Assembly: GCA_012295275.1 (NCBI GenBank)
Contig: CM022679.1
Coordinates: 31,313,337-31,377,336 of the forward strand
Direction of reading: 5' to 3'
Length of the DNA: 64,000 nucleotides
From: Chrysomallon squamiferum
Lineage: Eukaryota; Mollusca; Gastropoda; Neomphalida; Peltospiridae
Shown here: one piece after another, positions 43,526 through 57,985 of the stretch
Numbering within the stretch: position 1 is the first letter of the stretch
How the letters are laid out: each line of letters opens with the position of its first letter
Program-made: the position numbers and the translations under genes
Notes under the pieces: model-generated
What the model was told of the DNA's origin: nothing
What the model saw: only the letters and a program-made list of their open reading frames with translations
Database searches by the model: none

Positions 43526-45510
<1,985 letters not shown>

Positions 45511-45531
45511 GACTGTCTGAAATGAACGTGA

Positions 45532-45930
45532 TCACAAAGCTTGGAACCTTTATGAAGCATATCGGCTTTCGGTGTACAAATGTTACTAATGACGTATCAC
45601 ACTGATCGAATAACAGCAATACATTCCTAAAAGTTATTGACATATGCATTAAAAAGTAATGGCTCCGTCTGATCCTTGGCATCCACTTACAACAAATTTG
45701 CATGCCGTAAAATGTTTACACGATACTGTTCAATACACAGAATTGATTTGCATTTTATGAACCTACAGATTATTTAGCAGTAAAATACTTTTATATGCAC
45801 CATCTCATAAACAGTAAAAAAAAAAAAAAAAAAAAAACCACGAGACTATGAGAGAGAGAGAGAAAGGACAGTTAAACTACATTTTTCTGAAACTTATGTT
45901 ATGACAAAATTCACCGAATTACGTTTTAAT
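45532..45930. other. Upstream edge of the array
   Basis: The segment 45,532-45,790 has no counterpart upstream of A, B or C. Similarity resumes at about 45,797-45,930 (GCACCATCTCATAAACAGTA and TTAAACTACATTTTTCTGAA) against 36,076-36,205. A poly-A run lies at about 45,817-45,838. This marks a replacement or insertion at the array edge. Confidence 0.6.
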
Positions 45931-46255
45931 TAGACGCCACGTGGTGTGCACGTGTTTTACGCGCGCGCGTGAACACAACGACGCGTTGTGAGTGAGAAGA
46001 ACGATGAGTTTGTCGTGTATATTTACTTTGGTGGACCGTTTCCGATTTGCTGGGGCACACAGACACGTTTTTCTCCTCAAATACATTCTAATGCCTCCCG
46101 CTCGCCTCTTTAAATGTTTCCTATTGTTTTGTCTGTTTGTACTTTCCACCTGTTTCGTGTTGCGCTCCAGTGTGTGTATAAAATTGTATTCTACTTCAAG
46201 CTCGTCGGTGCGATAAACAAAAATTAATTCGAAACCGGTAAAAATGCACAACATA
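45930..46255. other. CpG-rich unique island, no supported gene
   Basis: Contains ACGCGCGCGCGTGAAC and the near-palindrome CACAACGACGCGTTGTG near 45,972-45,988. Frames of 74 codons (+) and 111 codons (-) overlap here with no recognisable domain. It could be regulatory or an unrecognised exon. Confidence 0.3.
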
Positions 46256-46640
46256 AACGTACGTTACCGTGAAGAGAAATAGGTTATTTTCAGACAAATA
46301 AATGTCGTAAGATGACACTAGCAACATTGTGTTGTTGTTTTTTAGTTGTTTTTTTTTTTCTTTTTCTTCTTGTTAGTATAAATTAATAATTTAAAAGAAA
46401 AGCATAGATTAAACAGGGTGCGTAGTTACCGTTCTTTGCGATGGTATTAGGTCAAATTACCTTCTAACACGGACAAGTACGAACTAGAAAATAAGAGTTA
46501 ATAAAACAGTGTGAAGAGAATATTTAGTTTTTACCTCGTTATACAAACAGTAAAACTTATGACAGGTCTAAGTGCTGACCGAAACGCCTTAATAAGAAAT
46601 GGAAGTTATTTCAAATTTACTTAAGATTTTAATACTTTTT

Positions 46641-46675
<35 letters not shown>

Positions 46676-46905
46676 TTTTTTTATTTTTATTTTTATATTT
46701 TTTTTATGAAATATTACCCGCTTTTTATATTTCTTACAGCCAGTGTTTATAGCAAGGAAATTATAATATTTTATTTTTATCATCATTTTATCTTAATTTA
46801 ATTTAATTTTATTTCTCATTTAATTTTTATTTTTATTTCATTTTTATTTTATTTTATTCTATTATTAAAGTATGCCAAAAAGTAATCACGATTATGAAAC
46901 AAAAC
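46255..46905. other. A+T-rich low-complexity DNA
   Basis: Includes T-rich runs near 46,330-46,370 and (TTTA)n near 46,640-46,680. No gene. Confidence 0.6.
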
Positions 46906-46909
46906 CACA

Positions 46910-47337
46910 TTCATACACACATACATACATACATACATATATACATATATACGTTTGTGTATGTCTGTGCATATGTGAGTATGTATGTATGCACAACACG
47001 TCTGAGTACGTGTATGTATGTGTATGTATGTGTGCATGTATGTGTGTATGTGTATGTATGTGTGTATGTGTGTGTATGTGTGTGTATGTATGTGTGTATG
47101 TATGTATGTGTGTGTATGCACAACACGTCTAAGTATGTGTATGTATGTGTGTATGTGTGTGTATGTGTGTGTGTATGTATGTGTGTATGTGTGTGTGTGT
47201 GTATGCACAACACGTCCGAGTACGTGTATGTGTGTGTATGTGTGTATGTGTGTGTGTATGTGTGTGTATCTGTATGTATGTGTGTATGTGTGTGTGTATG
47301 CACAACACGTCTAAGTGTGTGTATGTATGTGTGTGTA
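46910..47337. repeat. (GTAT)n/(GT)n tract with four embedded 20-bp boxes
   Basis: Within about 430 bases of GT and GTAT repeats, the box GCACAACACGTC(T/C)(G/A)AGT starts at 46,991, 47,118, 47,205 and 47,300. This gives a higher-order period of about 87-127 bases. The long Cys/Val/Tyr frames are artefacts. Confidence 0.85.
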
Positions 47338-47845
47338 TACCGCTGACATCGTGTCCTAAACCACTGAAAGACACAGAGACGTCAGGGTTAGTTTTGCAAC
47401 TAATAAAATGGTGTCCGTTTTCTTCTCGACTCTTAGATTTATAACCAGTCCCTGTTATTACGTGTCACGCTGTTGTTCATCATGAAGCACTGTAACAAAA
47501 ATAAACGTCTCTAAACTCCTTATATACCATGTGTAAAATTATTTATGTGAGGCTACAACGTTGATAAAACGCGTTCCAACGCCACCAAACGACTCACTTC
47601 GCTTTTAAAAAGCTTCATAAGAGATCGATATCCTAAGGAGTTTGTCGATAAATCAGAGAGTATTTTGTAATCTGCAGTCGTAAACGTCAAAGTCAGTTTT
47701 GTACAGAACACGGAGTCTGGCTCTGGTTCATCCTTTTCCTTAGTTAAGTTTGACGTTGTATCACGTGATATACAGTAAGAGAGAGACAAACAGACAGACA
47801 CATAGATATAATGGGACAACTTTTTGAGAGAGTAACATTGAGATA
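47337..47845. other. Unique DNA with a SINE-like scrap
   Basis: The minus strand near 47,335-47,370 reads TTTCAGTGGTTTAGGACACG, sharing AGTGGTTTAGGACAC with the 15,812-15,862 fragment. The remainder is unremarkable. The long minus-strand frame over 47,553-48,161 crosses the fold-back element and is not accepted as a gene. Confidence 0.4.
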
Positions 47846-47846
47846 T

Positions 47847-48090
47847 GTCTCTGTATAGAGACGGTTGTAGGAAAAAATGGCACTGGAAAAAAATGGCACC
47901 CGGAAGAATTGGCACTGTGCTGATTTGGACAAAAATATATTTATTTTTTCTGTATAGTTGCTTTAAAAAAATATTTATTTTTCGGGTGCCATTTTTTCCA
48001 AATCTGCACTGTGCCATTTCTTCCAGGTGCCATTTTTTCCCGGTGTCATTTTTTTCCGGCGCCATGTTTTTTCCGTACCCCGTAGAGACA
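47847..48090. repeat. Fold-back element made of GGAAAAAATGGCACC units
   Basis: The left arm (about 47,847-47,930) carries three iterations of GGAAAAAATGGCAC-like units. The right arm (about 47,982-48,090) carries five iterations in reverse complement, with a spacer of about 50 bases. Both arms share the order ...GGAAGAATTGGCACTGTGC-GATTTGG... at the inner side and GTCTCT...CGG at the outer side. Hence it is a long, imperfect inverted repeat with internal tandem repeats, typical of fold-back/MITE-like elements. No coding sequence. Confidence 0.75.
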
Positions 48091-48169
48091 GACAGACGGA
48101 CACACAGCGAGAAACAGAAACTACTTATTATAACAGAGATAATTGTAATACTAGTATTCATAATATCAA

Positions 48170-48341
48170 TTTTTTTTAATCGTAGTAGACGTAACAGTAG
48201 CAGTAGTGCCAGAAATAGTGTTAATAATGCTAATACAAAATAGTTGTAGCTGTGATAGTAGTTGTATTAGTAGTGACAGAAATAGTGATAATAGTAGTCA
48301 TGGATGTAGTGATAGTAACAGTGACTGAAGTAGTTATTACT

Positions 48342-48392
<51 letters not shown>

Positions 48393-48420
48393 CTAGTAAT
48401 AATACATTTTGTTGTTGTAA
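48170..48420. repeat. Imperfect (AGT)n tract
   Basis: Purest at about 48,344-48,391, with degenerate trinucleotides around it. Confidence 0.85.
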
Positions 48421-49262
48421 TTAATCACATCAAAGGATTTCTCAGTTCACACGTTAAGAACTAGTCATCAAACACTCAATTAACCATTCTAAATATGTAA
48501 CCCTCTTTAAAACACGCTTATCGAAATAAACAAACTATTTACAGTCGGATAAACAAAAAAGCCCGAACACTGTAAATAATACTGTTTTCCTGACGTTTGC
48601 AAATTTTGGGGATTTCCCACGCCAGTGAGAGCCTCGTTTTGGTGAACTCTGCGTCTGATGCTATCGAGCGTGTCAAACTGTGTACAATTTACTACATCTG
48701 TTTTTCTACTTGCCGCTTCTTTCTCCTCGTCTCGTTTTCCTCACCCTCGGAACTCGGTGAAGGGCGTAGTCTTCTTGCGCATACGATCCTGTGGGGGGAG
48801 CGTTCCGAAGAGTTCAAATAACTACGATAAAGTGTTTTAAATACTAAAATACTACTACTACTACTAATAATAATAATACTAACGAAGCTGAATATAAAAG
48901 ACATGAGTACAACATCAACAATGACCAGAAAGGTAATAACACTAAAATCAATAACAGCAATACATAATGACAGCAACAAGAACAAGAACAACAACAATTA
49001 TATTAACAAAAATAGCAAGACCAGTGGAGACCGGGGTACAGTTTATTTCTAACAATCATGGAACAACGACTGAACCGGAAATAGCTAGCGCTCTAACCAG
49101 TGATACACTAATCTATTCTGATAATGCAATGTTATGAAATAATCAGTTTAAAAAAATAAATAAAATAAAGTAAAATAAAGTAAAATTTAATAAAATAAGG
49201 CAAAATAATAACTGATGATATGATGATAAAGTAACATTACTGGATTTCAGTTTAAAAAGAAA

Positions 49263-49293
<31 letters not shown>

Positions 49294-49460
49294 TGAGACT
49301 CTATCCCCCGCAAATATGCTTAGATTTGTCCCTTGCATTCTACAGAGAGGCTACGCATGTCAAATGAATATTAAATTCTTGGAATATTTAAGCGCGATTC
49401 CTGTCAGGTTTTCGCTAAGATAAAGTCTTGATATCGAAAATAAATATTTTTATATATGTG
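48420..49460. other. Mostly unique DNA
   Basis: A G+C-richer patch about 48,600-48,825 has a GGGGATTTCCCACGC string near 48,608. (ACT)/(AAT) units lie near 48,850-48,880 and T-runs near 49,278-49,294. No gene is supported. Confidence 0.45.
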
Positions 49461-49462
49461 TC

Positions 49463-49465
<3 letters not shown>

Positions 49466-49502
<37 letters not shown>

Positions 49503-49536
49503 AAAAAAGATTAAAAAAAAAAAAAAAAAAAAAAAA
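49466..49536. repeat. Poly-A runs
   Basis: Two long A-runs separated by a few G/T bases. Confidence 0.9.
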
Positions 49537-49674
49537 TGTAATGGAAGGAGAAAAAAGAAAGAAAACACAGACTGTTCTGTTCTTCTCATCTGTAGCTTAA
49601 TTCTATGTAAACATTTAAATTTGTTTATAAACAAAAAATGCTGATTTGTCTGTCTGTCAGTCTGTCTGGCTGTC

Positions 49675-50039
<365 letters not shown>

Positions 50040-50041
<2 letters not shown>

Positions 50042-50472
50042 TTAGGCCATATTATATATATTTTATTGACTCACCAAATTCCACACTTATTATTAATCGT
50101 CTTAATTATCATGTCATAACACGCACGTGAGGTTTTTTTTCACGTGGGAATTCTTGCACCATTTTGCAGTCGTTCGTGTTGCAGCAATTCTTAAGAGCCA
50201 AGTCCTGTTAGTTAAATTATTTCGAAGAATTAATCCCGTCGACGTGCACTGTAAACACGCTCGCGTTACTTTATACTTATCCTAATATACAGCTTTGAGT
50301 AGCTAGCTTAAGATAGAAACCCGATTTTAGTATTTTTTAATATTCAATTCCGACTCAGCGTGATAGCACTTTTCGTGGTCTTTGCATGTTAATTAGACTC
50401 TTTGACCCAGGTCACAGCAGTGTGGGTGTGAGTGTGGTGTATGTTAAATATATCACACTTAACGATTAAGCT

Positions 50473-50475
<3 letters not shown>
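50040..50475. other. Unique DNA, nothing recognised
   Basis: Mixed-composition sequence, possibly conserved non-coding at 50,120-50,420. No exon seen. Confidence 0.35.

Positions 50476-50476
<1 letters not shown>

Positions 50477-50516
<40 letters not shown>
50477..50516. repeat. Poly-A run
   Basis: About 40 consecutive A. Confidence 0.95.
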
Positions 50517-50518
<2 letters not shown>

Positions 50519-50675
50519 TATATGTCATATCTTAGGTCTACAGGTGGTGTTGAAATTAGTTCTTAACTGTTAGTTGGTTTATATGTGCTCATTATAGGTT
50601 TTTTCTTTGTGTAGATTATATGAATGTATGTAGTTTAAGTATAAGAAGTATATATATTGTGTGTTTGTATGTATG

Positions 50676-50705
50676 TGAGAGAGAGACAGAGAGAGACAGA
50701 CAGAA

Positions 50706-50794
<89 letters not shown>
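50676..50794. repeat. (AG)n microsatellite
   Basis: Pure from about 50,710, with a GAGACAGA-type lead-in. Confidence 0.95.
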
Positions 50795-50800
<6 letters not shown>

Positions 50801-50929
50801 AAGAAATAAGTTAAGAAAAGAGTCAGACTGGTTCGATATTATGCTGCATTTTTATATTGTATGTGTAGGTCTACATATATATTGAGCCCCATTCACATTT
50901 TGATTTATCGTCACAAAATTAGCATCATT

Positions 50930-51300
50930 TCGCCTTCATTTGTTAACATAGTCTGTCTCTGTGGACACGTCAACTTGTACACGGTCTGCCATCTTCGTCA
51001 GCCGCTTCCCTAATTGTATTCTGGACACAAACCGTCAGACCATTCCTTGCCTGTCTCGTCCAATCAAGGCAAACTTTAATCTCGTCTGCGGAATGCACGC
51101 TGGGTGTTCAGTCGCCTTTAATCGCCACTTATCGGCAATTTTCGGTAATTTAACTGTTCGTTTCAATTCGTTGTTTCCACGTCATTGCTCGGATGCTCTC
51201 GTAATTCTACGACAAAGGAAGGCGATAAATGATCGGTAAGAGGTGTGTGCACGTCACTTCTAATATCCGTGCAGCACGTTTTGAAGTGACCTCTTGAATA
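50930..51300. promoter_or_regulatory. Candidate conserved non-coding island
   Basis: Repeat-free sequence with clearly higher G+C than its surroundings. It is bounded on both sides by A+T-rich DNA, with AATCGCC/GGCGATAA-type and GTCCAATCAAGGC strings. A 92-codon plus-strand frame crosses it without a recognisable domain. A regulatory role is the simpler reading; an exon cannot be excluded. Confidence 0.25.
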
Positions 51301-52640
51301 ACGAAAAGGTCAATGCCGTAATGGAATGACAAAAATGGATTTGATCGTAAAAATTAGTGTCTTAATCATTTATGTCTGCAACTGGAGCATTAAAAAATTT
51401 AATTACAATTTAAATGAAAATATCGACTGCACTGCAGTGACGATAACTGAAAACGACGATCACGACAACAACAATAAAAATAATTAACAATCCTGCAGCC
51501 GTTATTCTTCATTCTATTTATCTTCTTGCTACTTCTGTTGCTAATACTAGCAACACAATAATGATAATATAGTTATGATGTTGATGATAATAAAGATAAT
51601 GTTAACCATTACAGAAATAGTAATAATAATAATATGTAGTATCTATTTCAGTGATCTGAATTTAGTAACATCACTCTAGTAAATGGATTACTGCTATTCT
51701 TAGTTTTATTATCCAAGCCATGAAACACTACATATTCGATTTCCATCTCGTTTAAATTTACATATTTCCTGTTCCAGATATGCCTGCATTTCATTTGTGT
51801 CCAAAAAAAAAAAATTCTGAAACTACTTTATTAGTTCTTTTCTACGACTTCTTCTTGTTCTTCTTGTACTCTTGTCCTCAAGCGACGTGAACGTAAAACA
51901 AAACCGAACTTTTCGACTTTTCGTTGATCTTGATTGCGTGAAGAAATTTTAAAATCCCACAAAATGTTCCACAAATTATATTCCACAGTATTTACGTGAA
52001 CTGGAACAGTCGGCGTTATCTGCGAGCTGGAAACTTTCTCATCCATAAAACGAACGTGTAAAACATTCATTTTCTGGTTCTACGTCCCCTACCGTAAATC
52101 GCGATAAGACTCGTGTTTGAGAAATGTGTTCAGTTACGTTTACAGTCAGCGATAAGAACATTTTGCGTTTCAGTTATTAAGTCATTTTCCTGCTTTAGCG
52201 AGGAGGTTGTAAATCACGAGGTCGTAGTATCAATCCTTCTCGGAGGTACAGTTTGAATCATTTTGCGCATATCCAGCCAGAGCTCCAAGACTGGTACATA
52301 AAGGTCGTTGTGTGTAATGTCCTGTGTTCTGAGAGAGACACGCCCATTGTCGTTGTCAGACAGTGTGACTGTCGCAGACATGCATCACAACATCTTGCTC
52401 TGATTAGTACGTCATTTATTATTATTTTTGTTTTTACATTTTTTTCTTTTTTTTTCAATCAGTCAGTCAGAAGTCCTGCTTGCAAGTAATCGTTATAGCA
52501 ATATTTTCGGGACACAGAATATCTTTTATAATCGTATCTTCATAGTAACCAATATCATTATAGCCTCAGTGAGGTATTATATTCCTTTCTTACATAAACG
52601 GTTTATCCAGACTGAATATTTCTTTGAGATGGAGGAGTTC
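51300..52640. other. Unique DNA, no supported gene
   Basis: A 79-codon minus-strand frame at 51,831-52,070 ends in a charged stretch. It has no recognisable domain or splice context that I can establish. The patch 52,080-52,410 is moderately G+C-rich. Confidence 0.4.
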
Positions 52641-52646
52641 AACATT

Positions 52647-52758
52647 AACATTATTATTATCATCATCATCTTCATCATCATCATTATTATTATTATTATT
52701 ATCATCATCATCATCTTCATCATCATCATCATCATTATTATTATTATTATCATCATCT

Positions 52759-52817
<59 letters not shown>

Positions 52818-52840
52818 CAGATCCTGGCGATTTACTATAT

Positions 52841-52922
<82 letters not shown>
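52647..52922. repeat. (ATT)n/(ATC)n tract followed by (AG)n
   Basis: Trinucleotides span about 52,647-52,816 and (AG)n about 52,844-52,922, then (GACA)n. Confidence 0.95.
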
Positions 52923-52939
<17 letters not shown>

Positions 52940-53355
52940 GACGCGGTAGGTGGTAAACCAGGTCTTGCACGCGCATCCTCGCGGGGGTCTTAAATTCGAC
53001 CCAATCAGCGTTATCGGAATGACAGCAAAGTTCATTTGGGGTCACGTGGAACCAAACGTACTGGTCACGTAGGGTAAGACGTGTGAGTGGCTTATCTACA
53101 TCCCAGACGTCAAGGCGAAGAAAAGTGTCCTAATTATCATGCAAGGTTGGAGAAAAGGGTTCTTTTAACGTCAGTTCGTCTGCTTTAAATCAAGTCCGTC
53201 TTATCACAACTTCTCTCGAATTTTTGCGATAAATCTCGCATTGTTGAACATGTGTTTTCACTGATACTAAAAGAAGACTGAAAAAGAAGTATTTTTGTTT
53301 TTTTTTAAAGAGTAAACAAGAATGTATCTAGTTGAGTGACAAGAAGCCACTGTGA
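52940..53355. other. Unique DNA, nothing recognised
   Basis: Moderately G+C-rich to about 53,240, with no exon or RNA signal that I can support. Confidence 0.4.
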
Positions 53356-53356
53356 A

Positions 53357-53358
53357 TA

Positions 53359-53401
<43 letters not shown>

Positions 53402-53438
53402 TATTATTATTATTATTATTATTACTGTTATTATTTTA
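53357..53438. repeat. (ATT)n microsatellite
   Basis: Trinucleotide tract with an ACTATT interruption. Confidence 0.9.
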
Positions 53439-53601
53439 TAAGGGGAGTTTCTTCATTAAAATCACAGGGAAAATCAGATTTTTATAATCTATGTATAAAA
53501 AGATTATTTTTTTTAAAAATCAATAAAACAAAAGATCGTCAGTTTAGATATGCGGCACTTGCTTCATTTGCTGAAATATAGTTACGGTCATTTTATATAT
53601 A

Positions 53602-53769
53602 TATATTTGTTCACACACACGCGCGCGCGCACACTCACTCAGAAACAAAGACACATACATATATATTAACAATCTTTAATGCTTTATTTTCCATTTACCT
53701 TTCTTTCTTTCTTTCTTTCTTTATTTTCATTTATGTTATTTTTTATTTCATTTTATTTAATGAAAACAG

Positions 53770-53850
<81 letters not shown>

Positions 53851-53910
53851 ACATACACACACACAGCTGACACAAACACAAACACACACACATACACACA
53901 CACACAAACA
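53602..53910. repeat. (AC/GC)n, (TTTC)n and (CT)n cluster
   Basis: A CACACGCGCGCG tract lies near 53,612-53,632, (TTTC)n near 53,700-53,722, (CT)n at 53,775-53,846 and (AC)n to about 53,910. Confidence 0.9.
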
Positions 53911-54059
53911 CTGTGAGATAAATATACAACATCTTCACAGGGGATCTTTAGATATCACATTCGATACGTTAAACTTATAATCTCTTAAGTACATTTTCTA
54001 AAGATACTTAACTTGTCTAATTTTAGGTAGATATTTTCATATCTACATCTTTGGTTTCA

Positions 54060-54639
<580 letters not shown>

Positions 54640-54640
<1 letters not shown>

Positions 54641-54791
54641 GTTGTTGTCGTTTTTCTAAAAAAAAAAAGTGGTTACGCATCTGTTTCACATTAAAATCGT
54701 GTTGTTGTTTTTTTCATCAACAAGCACTGCTCAAGGTACCACTGGTCGACATGCAAAAGAACGCAATAAGAAAATTCCATCAGAAAACTCG

Positions 54792-54831
<40 letters not shown>

Positions 54832-55230
54832 AATGTCTGTCTCACTTCTTGTAGATAGTGGGGAATTCCCACGCTGTAGTAACAGGTTGTTTGTGAAAAT
54901 TGGCCCAAACGTTGTAGAATTATGTCAACAATTTTCACATGTGTTTTTTTTTTTTTTTTTTTCCCTCACTCTCACTATCAGATTTATAGAAGTGTCGAGA
55001 TGTCAGAGCTAACGGCGCACGTTTCTGTTCTAATCTTGCTTGTCACCGAACTGAAAACACAAGTCAGTCCAGTTTATGTCCAGCGTGCAGTTTTCATGAT
55101 TAACGACTGACATTTTGACCACGGACAGTTTTTTTGTTAGCGGTTGACATTTTGACCACTGAGGAACAAACGAAAAAAAAAAAAAAAAAATTAAAAGAAA
55201 AAGAAAGAAAGAAAATTATATTCCACTATC
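54640..55230. other. Homopolymer-rich DNA with short unique parts
   Basis: Poly-A at about 54,791-54,829, poly-T near 54,943-54,962 and poly-A near 55,172-55,190. A GGGGAATTCCCACGC string lies near 54,860. Confidence 0.6.
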
Positions 55231-55254
55231 CATGAGCCTTTTTTTTTTAGCCGT

Positions 55255-55317
55255 TGACTTATTTTTATTTATTTATTTGTTTGTTTGTTGTTTTTGTTAT
55301 TGTTGTTGTTGTTGTTG

Positions 55318-55364
<47 letters not shown>

Positions 55365-55488
55365 TTTTATTTTTTTGTTTTTCTTGTTTTGTTTTTTTTC
55401 ACATGCTTTTTGGTTTATTTTTTTGCTATTTTTGGGGGTTTTTTTTGTTGTTGTTTTTTACGCTTTTTGGTGGTTTTTAAATGTTTGA

Positions 55489-55527
<39 letters not shown>

Positions 55528-55530
55528 TCA
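55255..55530. repeat. (TTTG)n, (GTT)n, (ATT)n and poly-T
   Basis: A (GTT)n/(ATT)n tract covers about 55,300-55,363. T/G-rich sequence and a poly-T run at about 55,491-55,526 follow. Confidence 0.9.
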
Positions 55531-56365
55531 GTTTTTTTTTAAAACATTAGCGCCTGGAGGCTTACTAAAAACTGATATCAGATTCGCATGTTGACTGCGC
55601 GGCCAGTCACTTAACGCAGTATGGAGATGTTCTTTCTCGCTTTCTGTTGCTGAAGTCAGTGTGAACTCAAACGTGAACTTGGCCCGTCTAATTTTAATGA
55701 AGTACTTTGTGGTTTCCGTTTTCATTATTATTATTATTATTGTTGTTGTTACTGTTGCTAAGTTATGATATATCTAGACCTGTAATGCTCATATGCATTT
55801 ATTGTTAGCTTCCAATAAACATTATTAACAACTACATTAAATATCTAGTTCTCTGGTTCTTTTGTTACAGTAATAACGTGTTTTTCAGATCAATCTCTGT
55901 TTCTTGTGGGAAAATGATCGATGTAAAAAGAGAACTGATTACTAATCAAAATATCGTTTTTGTAAATTTTTAATGAAAATTCACTTATCGTGTATTAGGT
56001 TTTAATTATTAGTAGTATACTAAATCAGTTTCTCATAATAATCAATCCTCTGTATCCCAGATCTCATAAATGGGTTTGAATTTCGAGTGATTGCGTCTTT
56101 GTCTTTTTAATTAACTTTAATAACTGCAACTGTTCTGATTTCGTTATAAATAAGATTTTTACACAGTGTTATTTAGTTTTCTAAATGTATATTAAGGTTT
56201 TTTATATTATCAGTTTTCATAAATACGGAAACAAGTTGAACAAAATGATACCATTATTATCACTGAAAAAATGTCTTTTTAAATGTCAACCATAATTCTT
56301 TTTATTAATCGCAAGTGGATTCAAGGAGATCGCAGCCCAGACACGAGGGAACCACAACGACAACA
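55530..56365. other. Unique A+T-rich DNA, nothing recognised
   Basis: A small G+C-richer patch lies at 55,550-55,690. No gene is supported. Confidence 0.45.
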
Positions 56366-56463
56366 CCGAGTGTTTACAAAGACACCCGAACTATTTGCGA
56401 AGACATCCGAATTGTTTACTAAAAGACCCGAAGTGTTTGCGGAGATACCCGAACACCTGACGT
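56366..56463 (+). repeat. Minisatellite of about 21 bp, 4-5 units
   Basis: Units of the form CCCGAANTNTTTGCGAAGAC-A recur every 20-21 bases. The plus-strand frame reads as a degenerate seven-residue repeat (TPELFAK, TSELFTK, RPEVFAE) before a stop. No gene context surrounds it. Confidence 0.65.
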
Positions 56464-56464
56464 A

Positions 56465-56768
56465 AAAGAAGAGACTGGTAATAAACCGTGATTTGTAAAC
56501 TAATTCCCGCTCGCGTCTGCCGATTTTAATGTTTCGCCGTCTTCGTTAGTTTGCAGAAATCGCCCACGTGTCTTCATTTGCTTGCTTTATTGGAGGAGAG
56601 AGACTGTAAACCGAGGGAGAACGATAAATAATTCGAGATAAAAGGCTCCAGATTTTAACACGTCCGTGACTAGTGAGGTAACTCACGTATTAACTTCGAT
56701 GCTTCGTGTTTCTATTTCGTTAAAATGTCCTCTTCGCTTTGAACCAAAGAAATACCTGTTTTTCGATA

Positions 56769-56770
<2 letters not shown>
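56465..56770. other. Unique DNA, nothing recognised
   Basis: Moderately G+C-rich; possibly non-coding conserved sequence. Confidence 0.35.

Positions 56771-56859
<89 letters not shown>
56771..56859. repeat. (CT)n microsatellite
   Basis: About 89 uninterrupted bases. Confidence 0.95.
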
Positions 56860-56863
<4 letters not shown>

Positions 56864-57824
56864 ATGAGGGCATATAAACGTTAAGGGAAAAAGACATGCA
56901 TATAAAATTCATCTTTCACTTGCGTTTTAAAAATAACTTTTTCTTTTATTCTAAACTATATCATTACTATTAATATCATGTACACTGCTCTGTTACGTAC
57001 AGGAATCACAGTTCTGTCGCCAATATTAAGCAAGCAGATTAAATAAAGGACTTGGATATGGCGAGATTTAAAGCTATGGAAAGCCGAAAAGGCCATGTTT
57101 GTCAATTGAAGAATAACATCAACTATATATTAGACTAAATTATACAAATGTTGGCGCCATGAAAATGACGTATTTTTAATAACAAAATTACGGTTATTCT
57201 TGAAACATATTTTGACATCCAACAATAGCTGTCATTCCATCCCTTAGGATGTTGGTCAGAGAAGAAAAAAAGGGGGAAATAAAAAAAACTATTGTAAATT
57301 TTAATTGTGGAACAGTTATCGACCTACATTTCATGTACATTTGTCATAATTTGTTCTGCCTTTTTACAAAGCTAAAATGTCGTTGACAGCGAAGACAATG
57401 TAAGGATTTAAAAAAAAAAAAAAAAACAACCAAAAAACCAATAACGATGTTTTCACAAAATATGGGGGAATAAATGGTTCGTTCTTAAGCAAAGAAATAT
57501 GAAGACATTAGTTCAGCAATAAAGAAAACACACAAAGAAAAGTAGCCATACGTGACACGCGAGAGTCTGCAATACGCATGACGATAATATTATCTGTACG
57601 AACAATCTGAGTTATGAATCTACATCAACCGACTTCTGTTGTTATCCGACAGGTGATTCGACCCGCTAGTTTTCTTATCTGCACCGCAAATCTTTACGCG
57701 TTAACCATTCTTTTCAAAGTGTTGTGTGAGATTTGCTTAAACAAATTTGATGAAAATAGCAACCGTCACACGAGATCGCTATCTTAATTTAGTTAATCGT
57801 TGTTTGTCAAGGAAAAGTTTTTAA

Positions 57825-57856
<32 letters not shown>

Positions 57857-57905
57857 CTCCTATAACGGTGCAAAGATTCAGCTTCAGAAGAAAAGTTGAA
57901 CATAT
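56860..57905. other. Unique A+T-rich DNA, nothing recognised
   Basis: A-run near 57,409-57,426 and a poly-T run near 57,829-57,856. No exon is supported. Confidence 0.5.
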
Positions 57906-57906
57906 C

Positions 57907-57910
<4 letters not shown>

Positions 57911-57982
<72 letters not shown>
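57911..57982. repeat. (AG)n microsatellite
   Basis: About 72 uninterrupted bases. Confidence 0.95.

Positions 57983-57984
<2 letters not shown>

Positions 57985-57985
<1 letters not shown>

Noticed and set aside
46872-47374. Cys-rich frames of 86-150 codons on both strands
   Set aside because: Every frame of (GT)n/(GTAT)n stays open; the apparent cysteine-rich proteins are artefacts, not secreted peptides.
47553-48161. 202-codon minus-strand frame
   Set aside because: It runs through the inverted repeat at 47.85-48.09 kb and (AGT)-like sequence, with no domain and repeated KNGT-type low-complexity words.
51831-52070. 79-codon minus-strand frame with a charged C-terminus
   Set aside because: No homology that I recognise, no splice evidence, and such lengths are expected by chance in this composition.
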